A stretch of 64,000 nucleotides of DNA from Phyllobacterium sp. T1293 (GTDB lineage: Bacteria; Pseudomonadota; Alphaproteobacteria; Rhizobiales; Rhizobiaceae), in the NCBI RefSeq assembly GCF_020731415.2, contig NZ_CP088273.1:1803001-1867000 (forward strand). Reading direction: 5' to 3'. Both the position numbers and the translations under genes were made by a program. Below are positions 63,167-64,000 of this stretch, one piece after another (the first letter of the stretch is position 1; each line of letters begins with the position of its first letter). Below the pieces are notes generated by a model. It searched no databases and was not told where the DNA came from. It was given only the letters and a program-made list of their open reading frames with translations.

Positions 63167-64000
63167 ATGAACAATCGAATCGGAACAAAAAAACCCGTCG
63201 CCATCAGCATGCCACCCCATGTTGAACCCGAAGAATTCACCGACGCTAAAGCCGCCGTGCAGGCACTGATCGTCCTTTACGAGCGAAACACGCAGTTTCT
63301 GCGAGATGGCTTTGACAAGGTCGCCAAGGGTGAAGTGGAAAACAATACGCATTTTCGCGCCTTCTATCCGGAAGTGCGCCTTTCCACATCAAGCTATGCG
63401 CAGATCGACTCCCGCCTCGCCTTTGGCCACGTCTCGGCACCCGGCCAATATTCGGCAAACATCACCCGGCCCGATCTTTTCGAAAATTACCTCGAAGAAC
63501 AGATCAGACTGCTGATCCGCAATCATGGCGGCCCGGTCACGGTGCAGGAATCGACAACGCCGATCCCCATCCATTTCGCCTTCCTTGAAGGCACCTATGT
63601 GGAATCCTCCGTTGCCGATGCTTTCCAGCGTCCGCTGCGCGATCTCTTCGATGTGCCTGACCTGAATGCCACCGACGACAGGATCGTCAATGGCGAATAT
63701 GAGAGCGACGATATTGATGGCATCATGCCGCTGTCGCCCTTCACGGCACAGCGCGTCGACTATTCGCTGCATCGCCTGTCGCATTATACGGCGACGCGCC
63801 CGATGCATTTCCAGAACTATGTCCTCTTCACCAACTATCAGTTCTACATTGACGAGTTCTGCGCCCTCGCCCGGCAATTGATGGCCGATGGCGGCGGTGG
63901 CTATGAGCGGTTCATCGAGCCGGGCAATCTGATTACAGAAGCGGGCAATGATGCGCCGACATCTGGCGTGCCGATCGGCCGGTTGCCGCAAATGCCCGCC
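63167..64000 (+). CDS. amn: AMP nucleosidase (partial)
   Basis: The first 278 residues of AMP nucleosidase, which splits AMP into adenine and ribose 5-phosphate; the gene runs off the window. The N-terminal domain shows LIVLYERNTQFLRDGFDKVA and the later SPFTAQRVDYSLHRLSHYTA and TRPMHFQNYVLFTNYQFYID blocks typical of Amn. The ATG at 63167 lies close behind GGGAG, so translation may start at a nearby ATG instead. Confidence 0.88.
   Translation, partial: MNNRIGTKKPVAISMPPHVEPEEFTDAKAAVQALIVLYERNTQFLRDGFDKVAKGEVENNTHFRAFYPEVRLSTSSYAQIDSRLAFGHVSAPGQYSANITRPDLFENYLEEQIRLLIRNHGGPVTVQESTTPIPIHFAFLEGTYVESSVADAFQRPLRDLFDVPDLNATDDRIVNGEYESDDIDGIMPLSPFTAQRVDYSLHRLSHYTATRPMHFQNYVLFTNYQFYIDEFCALARQLMADGGGGYERFIEPGNLITEAGNDAPTSGVPIGRLPQMPA

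Overview
The window looks like the main chromosome of a Rhizobiales alphaproteobacterium near Brucella, Ochrobactrum or Phyllobacterium. The clues are the gene order rpoZ-rsh-pyrE-acpS-lepB-rnc-era-recO, a pair of Omp2-type porins, a BA14K-family protein, a single Rsh protein and small proteins of rhizobial type. This placement is inferred from recognised families; no database search was possible.

Layout. 1-2.1 kb: end of a galactitol-type PTS operon (EIIC, EIIA, EIIB; minus strand). 2.4-11.5 kb: a dense minus-strand housekeeping block (rpoZ, rsh, pyrE, DUF2062, acpS, lepB, rnc, era, recO, thioesterase, map). 11.8-19.9 kb: NYN-domain protein, family 5 uracil-DNA glycosylase, a long hairpin-rich intergenic region, smpB, dapA, a lytic transglycosylase, a hydrolase and envelope proteins. 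20.0-23.1 kb: two porin genes in inverted orientation around an EmrE-type SMR pump. 23.4-26.2 kb: accessory pocket with a lone tyrosine recombinase, a T4 endonuclease V-like UV repair enzyme and tRNA-Ser(GCU). 26.3-29.6 kb: RidA/TetR pair with clear operators, mntP, and a thioredoxin-fold/2OG-Fe(II) oxygenase fusion. 29.7-32.8 kb: a second accessory pocket with a shortened BA14K protein, four tandem mini-XRE regulators that share one C-terminal signature, and a Panacea (DUF4065) gene followed with no gap by a small unknown partner, a likely toxin-antitoxin pair.

32.9-44.8 kb: two export systems, each with a divergent TetR gene: a YbhGFSR-type ABC exporter and a MexEF-type RND pump, the latter with obvious palindromic operators. 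44.9-50.2 kb: small lipoprotein and periplasmic proteins, a VOC protein, DUF1236, MsrQ, a HisC-like aminotransferase and DUF423. 50.4-56.3 kb: a leucine/isovalerate catabolism operon (TetR regulator, isovaleryl-CoA dehydrogenase, both methylcrotonyl-CoA carboxylase subunits). 56.3-64 kb: Dps, a hidden DUF1127 gene divergent from a LysR regulator, a Sel1-type protein, DUF2147, a class A beta-lactamase, SRPBCC, GFA and GST proteins, and the start of AMP nucleosidase.

A family of long intergenic palindromes recurs at about 13.2, 38.9, 54.05 and 62.2 kb; the 38.9 kb copy is a mosaic of two elements. The best candidates for new biology are the mini-XRE array next to the Panacea pair, the structured RNA-like interval at 13.34-13.72 kb, and the coupled microproteins at 44.6-44.8 kb.
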